Part shown: positions 9,895-18,091 of the stretch, piece by piece
Layout: each line of letters opens with the position of its first letter
Numbering within the stretch: position 1 is the stretch's first letter
Assembly (NCBI RefSeq): GCF_021295335.1
Contig: NZ_JAIWOT010000001.1
Location: forward strand, 2,327,001 to 2,391,000
DNA length: 64,000 bases
Origin: Komagataeibacter sp. FNDCF1
Lineage (GTDB): Bacteria; Pseudomonadota; Alphaproteobacteria; Acetobacterales; Acetobacteraceae
Direction of reading: 5' to 3'
The notes under the pieces: model-generated
Database searches by the model: none
What the model was told of the DNA's origin: nothing
Seen by the model: only the letters and a program-made list of their open reading frames with translations
Program-made: the position numbers and the translations under genes

Positions 9895-10227
9895 CTATTC
9901 GGAATCCGCGCCGCTGCCCCCCTGCGTGATACCGGCGCGCGAAGGCGGGTCGGCTTCCGGTTCCACCGTGCGGCTCATGCGTGCAACGCCCGCATCATCC
10001 CCGAAGCCCTGCCCCGATACGCGGCGGCGGGGAACGGGATTGTCCCGTAGCACGGTTTCCAGCGCCTCGGGGTCGGTACGCCCGGCTTCGTCGAACAGTG
10101 CATCGGCACGGGCCTGATCGCCCGCGCGTTCGGCGCGCAGCCCGGCCTCCGCCAACTGGCGCGCACCGGCATGCTTGCCTTCGCCCCCATCATTGGGGCG
10201 ATTGTCCTGATTGGTGAAACGGGGCAT
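9895..10227 (-). CDS. Small hypothetical protein
   Basis: 110 residues, soluble, charged, with an Ala/Glu/Arg-rich central helix (ARQLAEAGLRAERAGDQARA) resembling one tetratricopeptide-like hairpin, and a disordered acidic tail. No family assigned. The frame is open further upstream, but ATG 10227 has AAGGGAA about six bases before it and is the most credible start. Divergent from the DUF1269 gene. Confidence 0.6.
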   Translation of the reverse strand: MPRFTNQDNRPNDGGEGKHAGARQLAEAGLRAERAGDQARADALFDEAGRTDPEALETVLRDNPVPRRRVSGQGFGDDAGVARMSRTVEPEADPPSRAGITQGGSGADSE

Positions 10228-10490
10228 GGGCTTCCCTTTCATGGCAGGTACGCGGGCCTGACCCGTGGCCCGCCAGCAGACAACACACAGCGCGTGCCAG
10301 GGTTCATCCCCATGCACCCCGATCATCGTCATGACAGGCCACCACCCCGTGCAGGGCACCGCCAGACCTGCACCCGGCCGGGGGCAACCATGTTCAAAAA
10401 CCACCACGGAATGCGGCGTCCATGCATGTAATATCAAGATGATCCTGTGCCGCCGCCGACAGGTGGTGGCCATCGCAAACGGAGTACCCC

Positions 10491-11027
10491 ATGTCCGATC
10501 TGATCGTTGTCGGTTTTGACAACCCGGCCGAAGCCACGGCCGCACTGACCGAATGCAAGAAACTGGAAAAGGAATACCTGCTGGACCTGGAGGACGCGGT
10601 TGTCGTGGTCCGGGGTGCGGATGGCAAGCTGCACCTGCAGCAGAGCGTGAACCTGGAAAAGCTGGGCGCGTCCTACGGCCTGTTTTCCGGCGGGTTCTGG
10701 GGGGCACTGGTGGGGCTTTTGTGCCTGAACCCGCTGGCCGGTTTCGTGGCGGGCAGCCTGGTCGGTGCGGGTGCGGGCGCCATTGCGGGCAAGATGTCCG
10801 ATTACGGAATTGATGACAACTTCATCAAGTCGCTCGGTTCCACCATTCCCGCCAATACCTCCGCCCTGTTCGTGCTGGTGCGCAAGTCGCAGCCTGACAA
10901 GGTGCTGGCCGATCTGGCCCAGTTCAAGGGCCATGCCCGCGTGCTGCAGACCTCGCTCTCCCCCGAGAACGAGAGCAAGCTGCGCGCGGCCCTGGGGCAG
11001 CTCGCGGCACCGACCGCCGCGGCCTGA
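10491..11027 (+). CDS. DUF1269 family membrane protein
   Basis: 178 residues. The N-terminal MSDLIVVGFDN...A...L..L..EYLLDLEDAVVVV and the central glycine-rich hydrophobic stretch (GLFSGGFWGALVGLLCL.P and GSLVGAGAGAIAGKMSDYGI) are typical of DUF1269, often found among stress or envelope genes. It probably has one long or two short membrane segments flanked by cytosolic alpha/beta parts. The function of the family is unknown. No obvious operon partner. Confidence 0.85.
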   Translation: MSDLIVVGFDNPAEATAALTECKKLEKEYLLDLEDAVVVVRGADGKLHLQQSVNLEKLGASYGLFSGGFWGALVGLLCLNPLAGFVAGSLVGAGAGAIAGKMSDYGIDDNFIKSLGSTIPANTSALFVLVRKSQPDKVLADLAQFKGHARVLQTSLSPENESKLRAALGQLAAPTAAA

Positions 11028-11122
11028 TCCGCTATCGCCCCGCATGGCCCGGATGCCAGTGCGGGGCCTGTCCACACGGACCCGTGATGCCGCATGGCCG
11101 CAACCGGTGATAGGGTGGGGCC

Positions 11123-12256
11123 ATGCCGATCACTCGCCCCCGCTGGCGCCTGTGCCGCGTCCTTCTTGCCGCCAGCAGCGTGCTGGCCTGCACCGTGCCC
11201 ATGCGTGCCGGCATGGCCCACCCCGATGAAAAACTGCATGCAGCCTGGACATCCGGGCGAATCCTCAACGCCGTGGCCGTGGCGGATGATGGACGCAGGT
11301 TTGTCTCCTTCCCCTACTGGGGCGGGGGCGGTAGCGGCGGCCCCACGGTGGCCGAAATCGACGCAGGCGGCCAGCCCCACGCCTTTCCTGATGCGCGCTG
11401 GAACCACCCTGACGGCACGAAAGGCATGCTGCAGCCCTTCGTACGGGTCAACGCCATCCGTATCGGCCCGGACGGGCTGTTATGGGTCGTGGATTCGGGT
11501 GATGCGAACGTGGGCGGACCACCCAACCCGGCGAATGGCGCACCGGCCCGCCTGCTGGCCTTTGACATCACGACCGGCCAGCCGGTCCATGCCATTTCGC
11601 TGCGCGCGGCCAGCACGCCGCACAGCTACATGGATGACATCCGCTTCCATGGCGATACGATTTTCGTAACCGATGCGGGGGACCCGGCGCTGGTGGTGGT
11701 CAACCTGTCCACCGGCGCCCAGCGCCGTGTACTGTCGCATGACCGCTCCACCACGGATGAACGACCCATGTATGCCGAAGGCAGGCTGCTGACGGTACAC
11801 GGCAAGCCCGCGCGCATCCATGCCGACCAGCTTGAAGTCTCGCCCGATGGACGGACACTCTATTTCCAGCCCAGTTCCGGCCCGATGTGGGCCGCCCCTA
11901 CGGCGGCGCTGGAAAATCCGGCCCTGCCTGCCGCCGATCTCGCGCGCACTGTCACCCTGTTCTACGATACGCCCAGCAGCGGGGGGACCGCCATTGATGG
12001 TGATGGCAACCTGTATGTATCGGATGTGAACCGGCTGCGTATCCTGCGGATCACGCCGCAGGGCAGGGCCAGCACGCTGGTCCATGACAGGCGGCTGGTC
12101 TGGGCGGACGCCATGTGGATCGACAGCCATGGCGTACTCTGGATACCCGCCGTGCAACTCAACCGCACCGCCACGTTCCAGCCCGACGGTGTATCACGCG
12201 TGCAACTCCCGGTTGCGATCTACACCATGGACCTGCACCTGCGGCCCGTGCGCTAG
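11123..12256 (+). CDS. Secreted Yellow/major royal jelly protein-like beta-propeller
   Basis: 377 residues with an N-terminal signal sequence (hydrophobic CRVLLAASSVLAC, cleavage around MRAGMA-HP). The order GRILNAVAVADDGRRFVSFP, RIGPDGLLWVVDSG, LLAFDI, SYMDDIRFHGDTIFVTDAG, LEVSPDGRTLYFQPSSG and GGTAIDGDGNLYVSDVN is that of the Yellow/MRJP family (L-dopachrome tautomerase-related), a six-bladed propeller. Bacterial members are secreted or periplasmic with mostly unknown substrates. Followed by two perfect palindromes and the convergent Rieske gene. Confidence 0.82.
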   Translation: MPITRPRWRLCRVLLAASSVLACTVPMRAGMAHPDEKLHAAWTSGRILNAVAVADDGRRFVSFPYWGGGGSGGPTVAEIDAGGQPHAFPDARWNHPDGTKGMLQPFVRVNAIRIGPDGLLWVVDSGDANVGGPPNPANGAPARLLAFDITTGQPVHAISLRAASTPHSYMDDIRFHGDTIFVTDAGDPALVVVNLSTGAQRRVLSHDRSTTDERPMYAEGRLLTVHGKPARIHADQLEVSPDGRTLYFQPSSGPMWAAPTAALENPALPAADLARTVTLFYDTPSSGGTAIDGDGNLYVSDVNRLRILRITPQGRASTLVHDRRLVWADAMWIDSHGVLWIPAVQLNRTATFQPDGVSRVQLPVAIYTMDLHLRPVR

Positions 12257-12357
12257 AGCAGATCCAGTTTGAATGGACACATTCAAACTGGTGAAAATGC
12301 TCGAAAACAATAAGTTAGGGCAATTCCACTGAGCCAGAATTCAGTGGAATTGCCCTA
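12256..12357. terminator. Two consecutive perfect hairpins between convergent genes
   Basis: Hairpin 1 pairs 12264-12275 with 12280-12291 (12 bp, loop GACA) inside an outer GAGCA (12256-12260) / TGCTC (12298-12302). Hairpin 2 pairs 12317-12332 with 12341-12356 (16 bp, eight-base loop). No clear T-run follows, so termination would be non-canonical or REP-like. Placed between the Yellow-like gene and the petA-like gene, which converge here. Confidence 0.6.
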
Positions 12358-12365
12358 GGTCCAGG

Positions 12366-13001
12366 TCATAGCTGGCGAATGGTCGAGAAATCGAATGACT
12401 GCCCCTGCGGGTTCTCCCCCAGACGGATAACGGTGGGAGACGGCATGCTGTAAGGCGGCACCGGCAGGTTGTAAGGCGCAGGCGCCCCTTTGAACACGCG
12501 CCCCGCCAGATCGAATCTGGAACCATGGCAGGGACAGGCATACCCCCCCGCCCCGCTGCCGTTTCCCTGTCCTTCGGGCAGGGGGCGATAGGCGGGCACG
12601 CAGCCCAGATGGGTGCAGATTCCCACCACCACGCCGTAGCGCGGTTCGATGGAGCGGTGCCAGTTCGCGGCATAGGGTGGCTGCTGCAGTTCCTGCGATG
12701 CGCCATCACGCAGGCGGCCAACCAGGGCAGCATCCTGCAGCGCGGCAAGGGCCGCAGGTGTGCGGTGGGTAATGAAAACCGGCCTGCCCTGCCATGTCAC
12801 GACAATCTGCTGCCCCGGCGGCAGGGCCGAGACATCCACATCAACCGGCAGATGGGCTGCGGCACTGTCACGCGGGGCCAGGCTCTGCAGGAACGGCCAC
12901 AGGCATGCACCCGCACCGGCAGTGGCCGTGGCGGCAGTGACAAGCCCAAGGAAATTCCGGCGTCCACCGGGTGCCGATTGTGTATCCGACGTGTCTTCCA
13001 T
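12366..13001 (-). CDS. petA: Rieske iron-sulfur subunit of a ubiquinol-cytochrome c reductase
   Basis: 211 residues. N-terminus has a twin-arginine-like signal anchor ([19 protein letters not shown]), then a periplasmic Rieske domain with cluster motifs CTHLGC and CPCHGS carrying the two Cys/His pairs for a [2Fe-2S] centre, as in bc1-type proteins. ATG 13001 follows AGGAAAG; longer starts upstream are not credible. Normally petA heads a petABC operon, but here neither cytochrome b nor c1 follows: the next gene is convergent. It could serve a bc1 complex encoded elsewhere or be a second copy. Confidence 0.85.
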   Translation of the reverse strand: MEDTSDTQSAPGGRRNFLGLVTAATATAGAGACLWPFLQSLAPRDSAAAHLPVDVDVSALPPGQQIVVTWQGRPVFITHRTPAALAALQDAALVGRLRDGASQELQQPPYAANWHRSIEPRYGVVVGICTHLGCVPAYRPLPEGQGNGSGAGGYACPCHGSRFDLAGRVFKGAPAPYNLPVPPYSMPSPTVIRLGENPQGQSFDFSTIRQL

Positions 13002-13218
13002 CCCAGCTTTCCTATCGTGATCACCCGCCAAAAGAAAGGACATAGCTGCCCCTGCGCCATCATGCCGCCGGGCCATGGCCGTGCCCGGCCTGCCCATCCC
13101 GACCCGTTGCGGGGCAGGCGGGAAAAAAGATCCGGCTGCACCGCAGGCCAATCCACACTAGACTGGCCTGCCCCCGACCGGGCAACCATCTGGCCGGGTA
13201 ACCACAAGGAGGCCCGCC

Positions 13219-13407
13219 ATGCGGCTCATTCTCGCCCTGCTTCTGCCCTGGCTGCAGTTCTTTACCATTGGCCGCCCCATTTCGGGTATCATCTGTCTTG
13301 TGCTGCAGATTACCGTCATTGGCTGGATTCCGGCCACGATCTGGTCCGTCTATGCGCTGAGCCAGTACAGGACCGATCGCAAGATTGCAGCCCTGAAACG
13401 TTCCTGA
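13219..13407 (+). CDS. YqaE/Pmp3-like small membrane protein
   Basis: 62 residues with two hydrophobic helices (LILALLLPWLQFFTIG and ISGIICLVLQITVIGWIPATIWSVYAL) and a basic tail. Layout and the GW.PA..W..YAL segment match the Pmp3/YqaE group of stress-associated small membrane proteins. Perfect AAGGAGG upstream of the ATG. The next gene starts eight bases after its stop, so the two form an operon with glutaredoxin 2. Confidence 0.75.
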   Translation: MRLILALLLPWLQFFTIGRPISGIICLVLQITVIGWIPATIWSVYALSQYRTDRKIAALKRS

Positions 13408-13414
13408 GGCCTGA

Positions 13415-14059
13415 ATGAAGCTCTATACTTACGATCATTGCCCCTTCTGCGTGAAGGCGCGCATGATTTTCGGACTCAGGCACCTGCCGGTGACCGATAT
13501 CGTGCTGCTCAATGATGACGTGGAAACCCCGACCCGCATGATCGGGCGCAAGCTGTTGCCCATTCTGGAGCAGGACGGGCATTTCATGGGTGAAAGCATG
13601 GATATTGTCGCCCATGTCGATGCAATGGACGGCAGGCCCGTCCTGACCGGGCCAACACGCCCCGAAATCAGCCAGTGGATGCGCGATGGGCAGCAGGCGT
13701 GGGTTCATCTCGTGCTGCCACGTTTCGCGGCGGCGCCGCTGCCGGAATTCGCCACCACGGCCGCGCGGCTGTACTTCATCCGCAACAAGGAGGACATGAT
13801 CGGTCCCTTCAGCGACAGTCTTGCCGACAGCGCAGCCCTGCGCGCCAGCGCCAGTGCAGGGCTTGCCCGGCTGGCTGGCCTGATACAGCGGCCCGATGCG
13901 GTCAATGGCACCCTGTCCAGTGATGACATCCATCTGTTCGCATACCTGCGTAGCCTGACAATCGTGGCCGGGCTGGACTGGCCCGCACCGGTATGGGCTT
14001 ACTGCCGCCATATGGCGCGGACAACCGGCATTCCCCTGCTGGATCACATGTCAGCCTGA
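13415..14059 (+). CDS. grxB: Glutaredoxin 2
   Basis: 214 residues: an N-terminal thioredoxin fold with the redox motif CPFC (MKLYTYDHCPFCVKARMIFG) and cis-Pro region KLLPILE, then an all-helical GST-like C-terminal domain, as in Escherichia coli GrxB. Uses glutathione to reduce disulfides or deglutathionylate proteins in the cytosol. Eight-base gap after the YqaE-like gene. No regulatory site seen. Confidence 0.92.
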   Translation: MKLYTYDHCPFCVKARMIFGLRHLPVTDIVLLNDDVETPTRMIGRKLLPILEQDGHFMGESMDIVAHVDAMDGRPVLTGPTRPEISQWMRDGQQAWVHLVLPRFAAAPLPEFATTAARLYFIRNKEDMIGPFSDSLADSAALRASASAGLARLAGLIQRPDAVNGTLSSDDIHLFAYLRSLTIVAGLDWPAPVWAYCRHMARTTGIPLLDHMSA

Positions 14060-14159
14060 TACCAGACCCGCAGCCAATGCCGGAAGTGGGGTGGAAACTG
14101 TCGGGCCGCCCTGGCCGTTCCCTTGCCGACAGTTCATGCAGCAGGCAGGGAGGCAGCCC

Positions 14160-14366
14160 ATGTCACCATCACATGAAATCGCACGTTCTTCTGTGCACCG
14201 GCGCCCTTTTTCGCCGTTCGAGTCATGGGTACGGACCTCCCTGCATGACCGCTTCGAGATGGTGAGCAATGAAAACCTGCCGCCAGAAATCCTGCTCCAG
14301 TTTGACGGAACACATGACGTACCCGGCACCACCGTACCTGCCGCCGCCTGCACGAACAGGCGATAA
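14160..14366 (+). CDS. nepR: NepR-like anti-sigma factor
   Basis: 68 residues, cytosolic. The helix region WVRTSLHDRFEMVSNENLPP followed by EILLQF matches the NepR pattern L..(Y/F)(Y/F)(D/E).V.NE..P....L, which binds the EcfG sigma factor and is titrated by phosphorylated PhyR in the alphaproteobacterial general stress response. N- and C-terminal tails are disordered, as usual. ATG 14160 has a strong AGGGAGG six bases upstream. Unlike the usual layout, no phyR or ecfG gene lies next to it in this window. Assignment rests on my reading of a short motif. Confidence 0.62.
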   Translation: MSPSHEIARSSVHRRPFSPFESWVRTSLHDRFEMVSNENLPPEILLQFDGTHDVPGTTVPAAACTNRR

Positions 14367-14413
14367 GGCCCGGGCCGGAACGGAAAAATGACCCGGGCGC
14401 CCGGATGTGGATT

Positions 14414-14440
14414 TTTTTGCTGGACTCAACCCGAGTCCAG
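14414..14440 (+). other. Inverted repeat downstream of nepR-like gene
   Basis: CTGGACTC (14420-14427) and GAGTCCAG (14433-14440) form an 8-bp stem with loop AACCC, directly after a T-run at 14412-14418. The T-run is on the wrong side for termination of this stem; the palindrome CCGGGCGCCCGG just before it could supply a terminator stem instead. Confidence 0.35.
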
Positions 14441-14654
14441 TCGATAACAGCACAGGCCGAAACATGCAGGGGGCAAAAAGAATCTTCCTGATGGCGGAAA
14501 ATAGCCATTTATTGTCTCTTTGCCGCAACACGGAGCCAGAGTCGCAAGGCTGAATCTTATCCATACACCTGTGGATAACTCTGTTGGCTTTTTGGCAGTC
14601 GGGCTCTGTGCTTACAGAGTCCCCCGTTTTTCAGGGCATGTCCGTGACGTGCAT

Positions 14655-15290
14655 TCAGCCTGACAGGCTGAGCGTTACGGTCTCGCATTCATCCGCCTGC
14701 CATTCCCGTCGCAGGACAGGTTTGTGCACGCCGGGGGGCTGGACCATCTTGCTGATATGCCACGGGTTGCCATCCATCCTGATCGCAACCCAGCCATGGG
14801 GCAGTTCATATTCGGGTACCAGGCCCACCAGGGTGATGTCCGTCATGGGGTCGTACTGGGCAAACTGTAGCGCGCACCCCTGAAAGACAAGCTGAACGGG
14901 AGCATGGCCCTGCCGGGCGCGGACCAGATTGACCAGCAGGATGCCGGTCGTATTCTCCGCCGCACCGAAGATCAGGCTGCCGCCATGATCATGCACGTCA
15001 ATCGGCAGCATGGTGACCGTGTCCACAGGAGACGGATGGATGACGAGCGTACCGCCATCAAGACTGAAAAGCCCCTGATTCCACGCATGTAGTTCATGCA
15101 GGCGCAGGCTCAGCCACGCCCCGGCGCGCACCAGCAGGGGCTGCAGATGGGGGGGATGGTACAGGAAACCGGACCTGCGGTACCGGGTAATGGCCTGTTT
15201 GACCATGGCCACGTCAAAATGACCGGTGGTCAGGGATAATCGTCCTTCCTCGTATGAAATAGCGGATGCATAATCCTCTTGCCTGTCCAT
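14655..15290 (-). CDS. Hypothetical protein
   Basis: 211 residues, soluble, rich in beta-strand-like segments (GTLVIHPSPVDTVTMLPIDV, TGILLVNLVRA), no signal peptide or known motif. It ends ECETVTLSLSG. Start ATG 15290 has GGAGGG nine bases upstream. Its own promoter region (15291-15570) is strikingly AT-rich compared with the rest of the window, a pattern seen with silenced or acquired genes. No function is proposed. Confidence 0.65.
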   Translation of the reverse strand: MDRQEDYASAISYEEGRLSLTTGHFDVAMVKQAITRYRRSGFLYHPPHLQPLLVRAGAWLSLRLHELHAWNQGLFSLDGGTLVIHPSPVDTVTMLPIDVHDHGGSLIFGAAENTTGILLVNLVRARQGHAPVQLVFQGCALQFAQYDPMTDITLVGLVPEYELPHGWVAIRMDGNPWHISKMVQPPGVHKPVLRREWQADECETVTLSLSG

Positions 15291-15349
15291 GGAATATTGC
15301 CCTCCGGTTCAATGTGCGCGTCACCGATGCCGGAAGGCAGGGCAAAAAC

Positions 15350-15565
15350 CACACGACTTCTGAAAATAAAAAATAAAATTTACGCTTTTATATGGAGACC
15401 AAATAAAAATGTCAAAATTTTGGTAATATTTTACTTTTATATTTTATCAATGTGAAACAATTCGGCCTTCTCTTTTCTAAATTGTAATAAATTCCATTTT
15501 TACATTTGGAAACAATTTTATACTTACCATTTAAGTCAGAGCGGTCCATATTTAGAATTAAAATT
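15350..15565. other. AT-rich intergenic segment upstream of the hypothetical gene
   Basis: About 215 bases dominated by A and T in a GC-rich chromosome, with repeated TTTAC.CTTTTATA-like words (15379-15393, 15430-15443) and a small AGAAT/ATTCT hairpin at 15554-15567. Likely the promoter and silencer region of the 14655-15290 gene; no coding frame is credible. Confidence 0.5.
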
Positions 15566-15570
15566 CTGAT

Positions 15571-16986
15571 TTATGCTTTCACAGCGTTTTTCCACGCATC
15601 CAGCGCACGCGCACGCCCCCCTGCCAGATCCACGATACAGGGCGGATAACCACGGGGGGCACCTGTCGCCATCTTCCATGGTGCATGGATGGTCTTGCCA
15701 TCAAGATGGGCGATTTCAGGCACCCATCGACGTACATAATCGCCCGCGGGATCGAATTTCTCGCCCTGCAGGACCGGATTGAAAATACGGAAATAGGGGG
15801 CGGCATCCAGCCCGCACCCCGCGACCCACTGCCAGTTGAAGGCATTGCTGGCCGCATCGGCATCCACCAGCGTATCGGCAAACCACCGTTCTCCCGCACG
15901 CCAGTCCAGCAGCAGGTGCTTGGTCAGGAAGGAGGCAACAATCATCCGCACGCGGTTATGCATCCATCCCGTATGCCACAGTTCACGCATGCCCGCGTCA
16001 ACAATGGGGTATCCTGTGCGCCCCTGCTGCCACGCCCGCAGCCCGACAGGGTCGGTACGCCAGGGCATGGCGTCATATTCAGGCCGCAGGCTGCGCGTTG
16101 CCATGTCGGGACAGTCAAACAGGGTGGCATGCGCGAAGTCCCGCCAGCCCACTTCGCCAAGAAAACAGGTTCCATCCGCATCCGGTGCCCCCCGTGCCAT
16201 GACCGCATGCCAGATCTGGCGGGGGGAGACATGACCAAAACGCAGGTGGGGCGAGAGGCCGGATGTCGCGGGCTGGCCCGGCAGGTCACGCAGCCGGGCA
16301 TACCCCGCCAGCCGTTCCGACAGGAAATGATCAAGCCGTTCATGGGCTGCCCGTTCCCCTGGCTGCCATGTCTCGCGCAGTCCCTGTGCCCAGTCCGGGC
16401 GGGCAGGCAGCAGGTCCAGGCCGGCCGGGGTTTCCAGCCGTTCCGCAATGTGGGGGGCAATGGGGGCAAACGCCAGCGTAGCGGGCACGGGCACGGGCGG
16501 AGGCGGCGGCCCCATGGCCTGAACGGCCCGCCACCATGGCGTATAGACCCGAAAGGAGGTACCCTGCCTGGTCCGCACCTGCCATGGCTCATGCAGCATG
16601 TTGCCGGGATGGCTGCGGGCCTGCAGGCCCATTGTCCTGAGCGCGGTCTTGATATCCGCATCAACCTGCCGCGCGGGGCCGCCGTAACGGCGGTTCCATA
16701 CAACCGCTCCGGCCCCGACCTGCTGTGCCAGCCACAATACACAGGGCTGTGTCGGACCCGCCATGATGCACAACCGCCCACCACGTGCCTGCAGGTCCTG
16801 GTCCAGCGCCGCCAGCGCGCCATGCAGCCACCACCGTTCGGCCCCGCCAGACGGAAAGGCCGGATCATGGACATACAGGCATATGACCGGCCCGGTGGCC
16901 GCCGCATCCGACAGGGCCGGATTATCCGCCAGACGCAGGTCATCACGAAACCACATGATGGTCGGGGCATTCTTGGTCATCGGCAT
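15571..16986 (-). CDS. phrB: Deoxyribodipyrimidine photolyase (cryptochrome/photolyase family)
   Basis: Repairs UV-induced cyclobutane pyrimidine dimers using blue light and FAD. 471 residues: N-terminal Rossmann-like antenna domain (IMWFRDDLRLADNPAL) and C-terminal FAD-binding helical domain (LSPHLRFGHVSPRQIWH, YPIVDAGMRELWHTGWMHNR, DWRAGERWF, ASNAFNWQWVAGCGLDAAPY). The Asn in NWQW..G.G.D and the WMHNR Trp/Asn residues are intact. ATG 16986 (MPMTKN) has CGGAAAAAG upstream; a frame extension to 17034 is unlikely. Class I CPD photolyase type. Confidence 0.93.
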   Translation of the reverse strand: MPMTKNAPTIMWFRDDLRLADNPALSDAAATGPVICLYVHDPAFPSGGAERWWLHGALAALDQDLQARGGRLCIMAGPTQPCVLWLAQQVGAGAVVWNRRYGGPARQVDADIKTALRTMGLQARSHPGNMLHEPWQVRTRQGTSFRVYTPWWRAVQAMGPPPPPVPVPATLAFAPIAPHIAERLETPAGLDLLPARPDWAQGLRETWQPGERAAHERLDHFLSERLAGYARLRDLPGQPATSGLSPHLRFGHVSPRQIWHAVMARGAPDADGTCFLGEVGWRDFAHATLFDCPDMATRSLRPEYDAMPWRTDPVGLRAWQQGRTGYPIVDAGMRELWHTGWMHNRVRMIVASFLTKHLLLDWRAGERWFADTLVDADAASNAFNWQWVAGCGLDAAPYFRIFNPVLQGEKFDPAGDYVRRWVPEIAHLDGKTIHAPWKMATGAPRGYPPCIVDLAGGRARALDAWKNAVKA

Positions 16987-17063
16987 CTTTTTCCGGTTCA
17001 GCTGGCGTGCAGTCCTGTGTGGGGTACACAGCATCAGCCGTCAAATGCCGTATGACCTATCCC

Positions 17064-17384
17064 TCAGTGCATGGTGGCGGGCGGCGGCCGGTCGGGTGCC
17101 ACATGGGCCTGCGCGGGCGGCGCACTGGCTGGCGTATCGTCCTCGAACATGGCGCGGCATCCGGGGGAAAGCCGGTCCCGCTTGCTTTCCAGGCATTCCG
17201 TCATCAGCTTTTCATTGGGAATGTCGAGAAAGCACAGCCGGAAGACATCTTCCCGGCATGCGCGGGTCTGGTCCTCACGCTCCCCCGCGCGTGCGGGCAG
17301 GGCCAGGATCAGGGCAATGATGAAAGGGGTGGTCCAGGTCAGGCCATGCGCTCCATAACGCCGGGCGGCTGGCATGCTGTGCAT
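17064..17384 (-). CDS. Small secreted cysteine-rich repeat protein
   Basis: 106 residues with a signal sequence (TTPFIIALILALPARA-G). The mature part has one unit CREDVFRLCFLDIPNEKL...CLESKRDRLSPGCRAMF, spaced like the Golgi apparatus protein 1 (Cys-rich GLG1) repeat found in small periplasmic alphaproteobacterial proteins; the four cysteines probably form two disulfides. The tail is Pro/Ala-rich. GGAGAG before ATG 17384. Function unknown. Confidence 0.65.
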   Translation of the reverse strand: MHSMPAARRYGAHGLTWTTPFIIALILALPARAGEREDQTRACREDVFRLCFLDIPNEKLMTECLESKRDRLSPGCRAMFEDDTPASAPPAQAHVAPDRPPPATMH

Positions 17385-17636
17385 CCTGCTCTCCTTCGCT
17401 CAAAGTCAGGGCGGTTTTGTTATATCACGCCAGCGCATTGCAGTTTGCCCCTCAAGTCAAGTCACATCCCCGCAGCGCAGCCATCGGACAGCCAGCAGGC
17501 GGTCCGCAACGCGCAAGTGCATGAAAAGTTTCCGAAATAATGTGGAACAGCCTTCATAAATCCGTGATGGCACGAATGCCGTCTTCCTTACGTTGCTTCG
17601 GCATGAACCCAATACGGAACTGAAGGAGTACGTATC

Positions 17637-17993
17637 ATGGCCACGACCACCACAAAGAAGATCGGTACCGTCGCCAACCAGGTTGCCGATACACTGACCG
17701 GCGCCCGCACCGATACGTCCGGTCTCATGAGCGCCGTCATCGCCTATATGGGCGATGCGAACGGCCCGGGCCGCCGCGAGGTGCATGAACGCGCCCGCCA
17801 CGCCGGCCTGGAAGCCCGGCTGAGCCAGTGGGAAAAGGAACCCGGCAACGAACCGGCAGGGGAAGATACGGTCAGGACACTCTTTCCCGACTCCGTCATC
17901 ACCCGCTTTTCGGAGGAGACCGGCCACTCCCGCAATGCCACGGTCAAGGGCCTGGCGGACCTGCTGCCCCACCTGTCGCGACTGGATGGCTGA
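17637..17993 (+). CDS. YidB-like (DUF937) protein
   Basis: 118 residues, cytosolic. An N-terminal helix with A..LTGARTD..GLMSAVIAYM, then the DUF937 core GLEARLSQWEKEPGNEPAG....LFPDSVITRFSEETG...N....GLADLLPHL. Length is short for the family, which suits YidB-like proteins. Function of the family is unknown. AAGGAG ribosome site seven bases before ATG 17637. It has its own upstream region and is divergent from the Cys-rich gene. Confidence 0.82.
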   Translation: MATTTTKKIGTVANQVADTLTGARTDTSGLMSAVIAYMGDANGPGRREVHERARHAGLEARLSQWEKEPGNEPAGEDTVRTLFPDSVITRFSEETGHSRNATVKGLADLLPHLSRLDG

Positions 17994-18091
17994 CACATTT
18001 CCGGCACCTGCAGGCGGCCATGTTTGCCGTTTGCAGGCAGGCGGTTCTATGATCGGCCCATGCGGTACGACACAGCAGGCAGGACAGCCCC

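Noticed and set aside
14414-14440. Canonical rho-independent terminator after the NepR-like gene
   Set aside because: The T-run precedes rather than follows the 8-bp stem on the plus strand, and gives A rather than T on the minus strand.
15685-17055. 456-residue plus-strand open frame
   Set aside because: Antisense to photolyase, whose FAD-binding motifs are intact.
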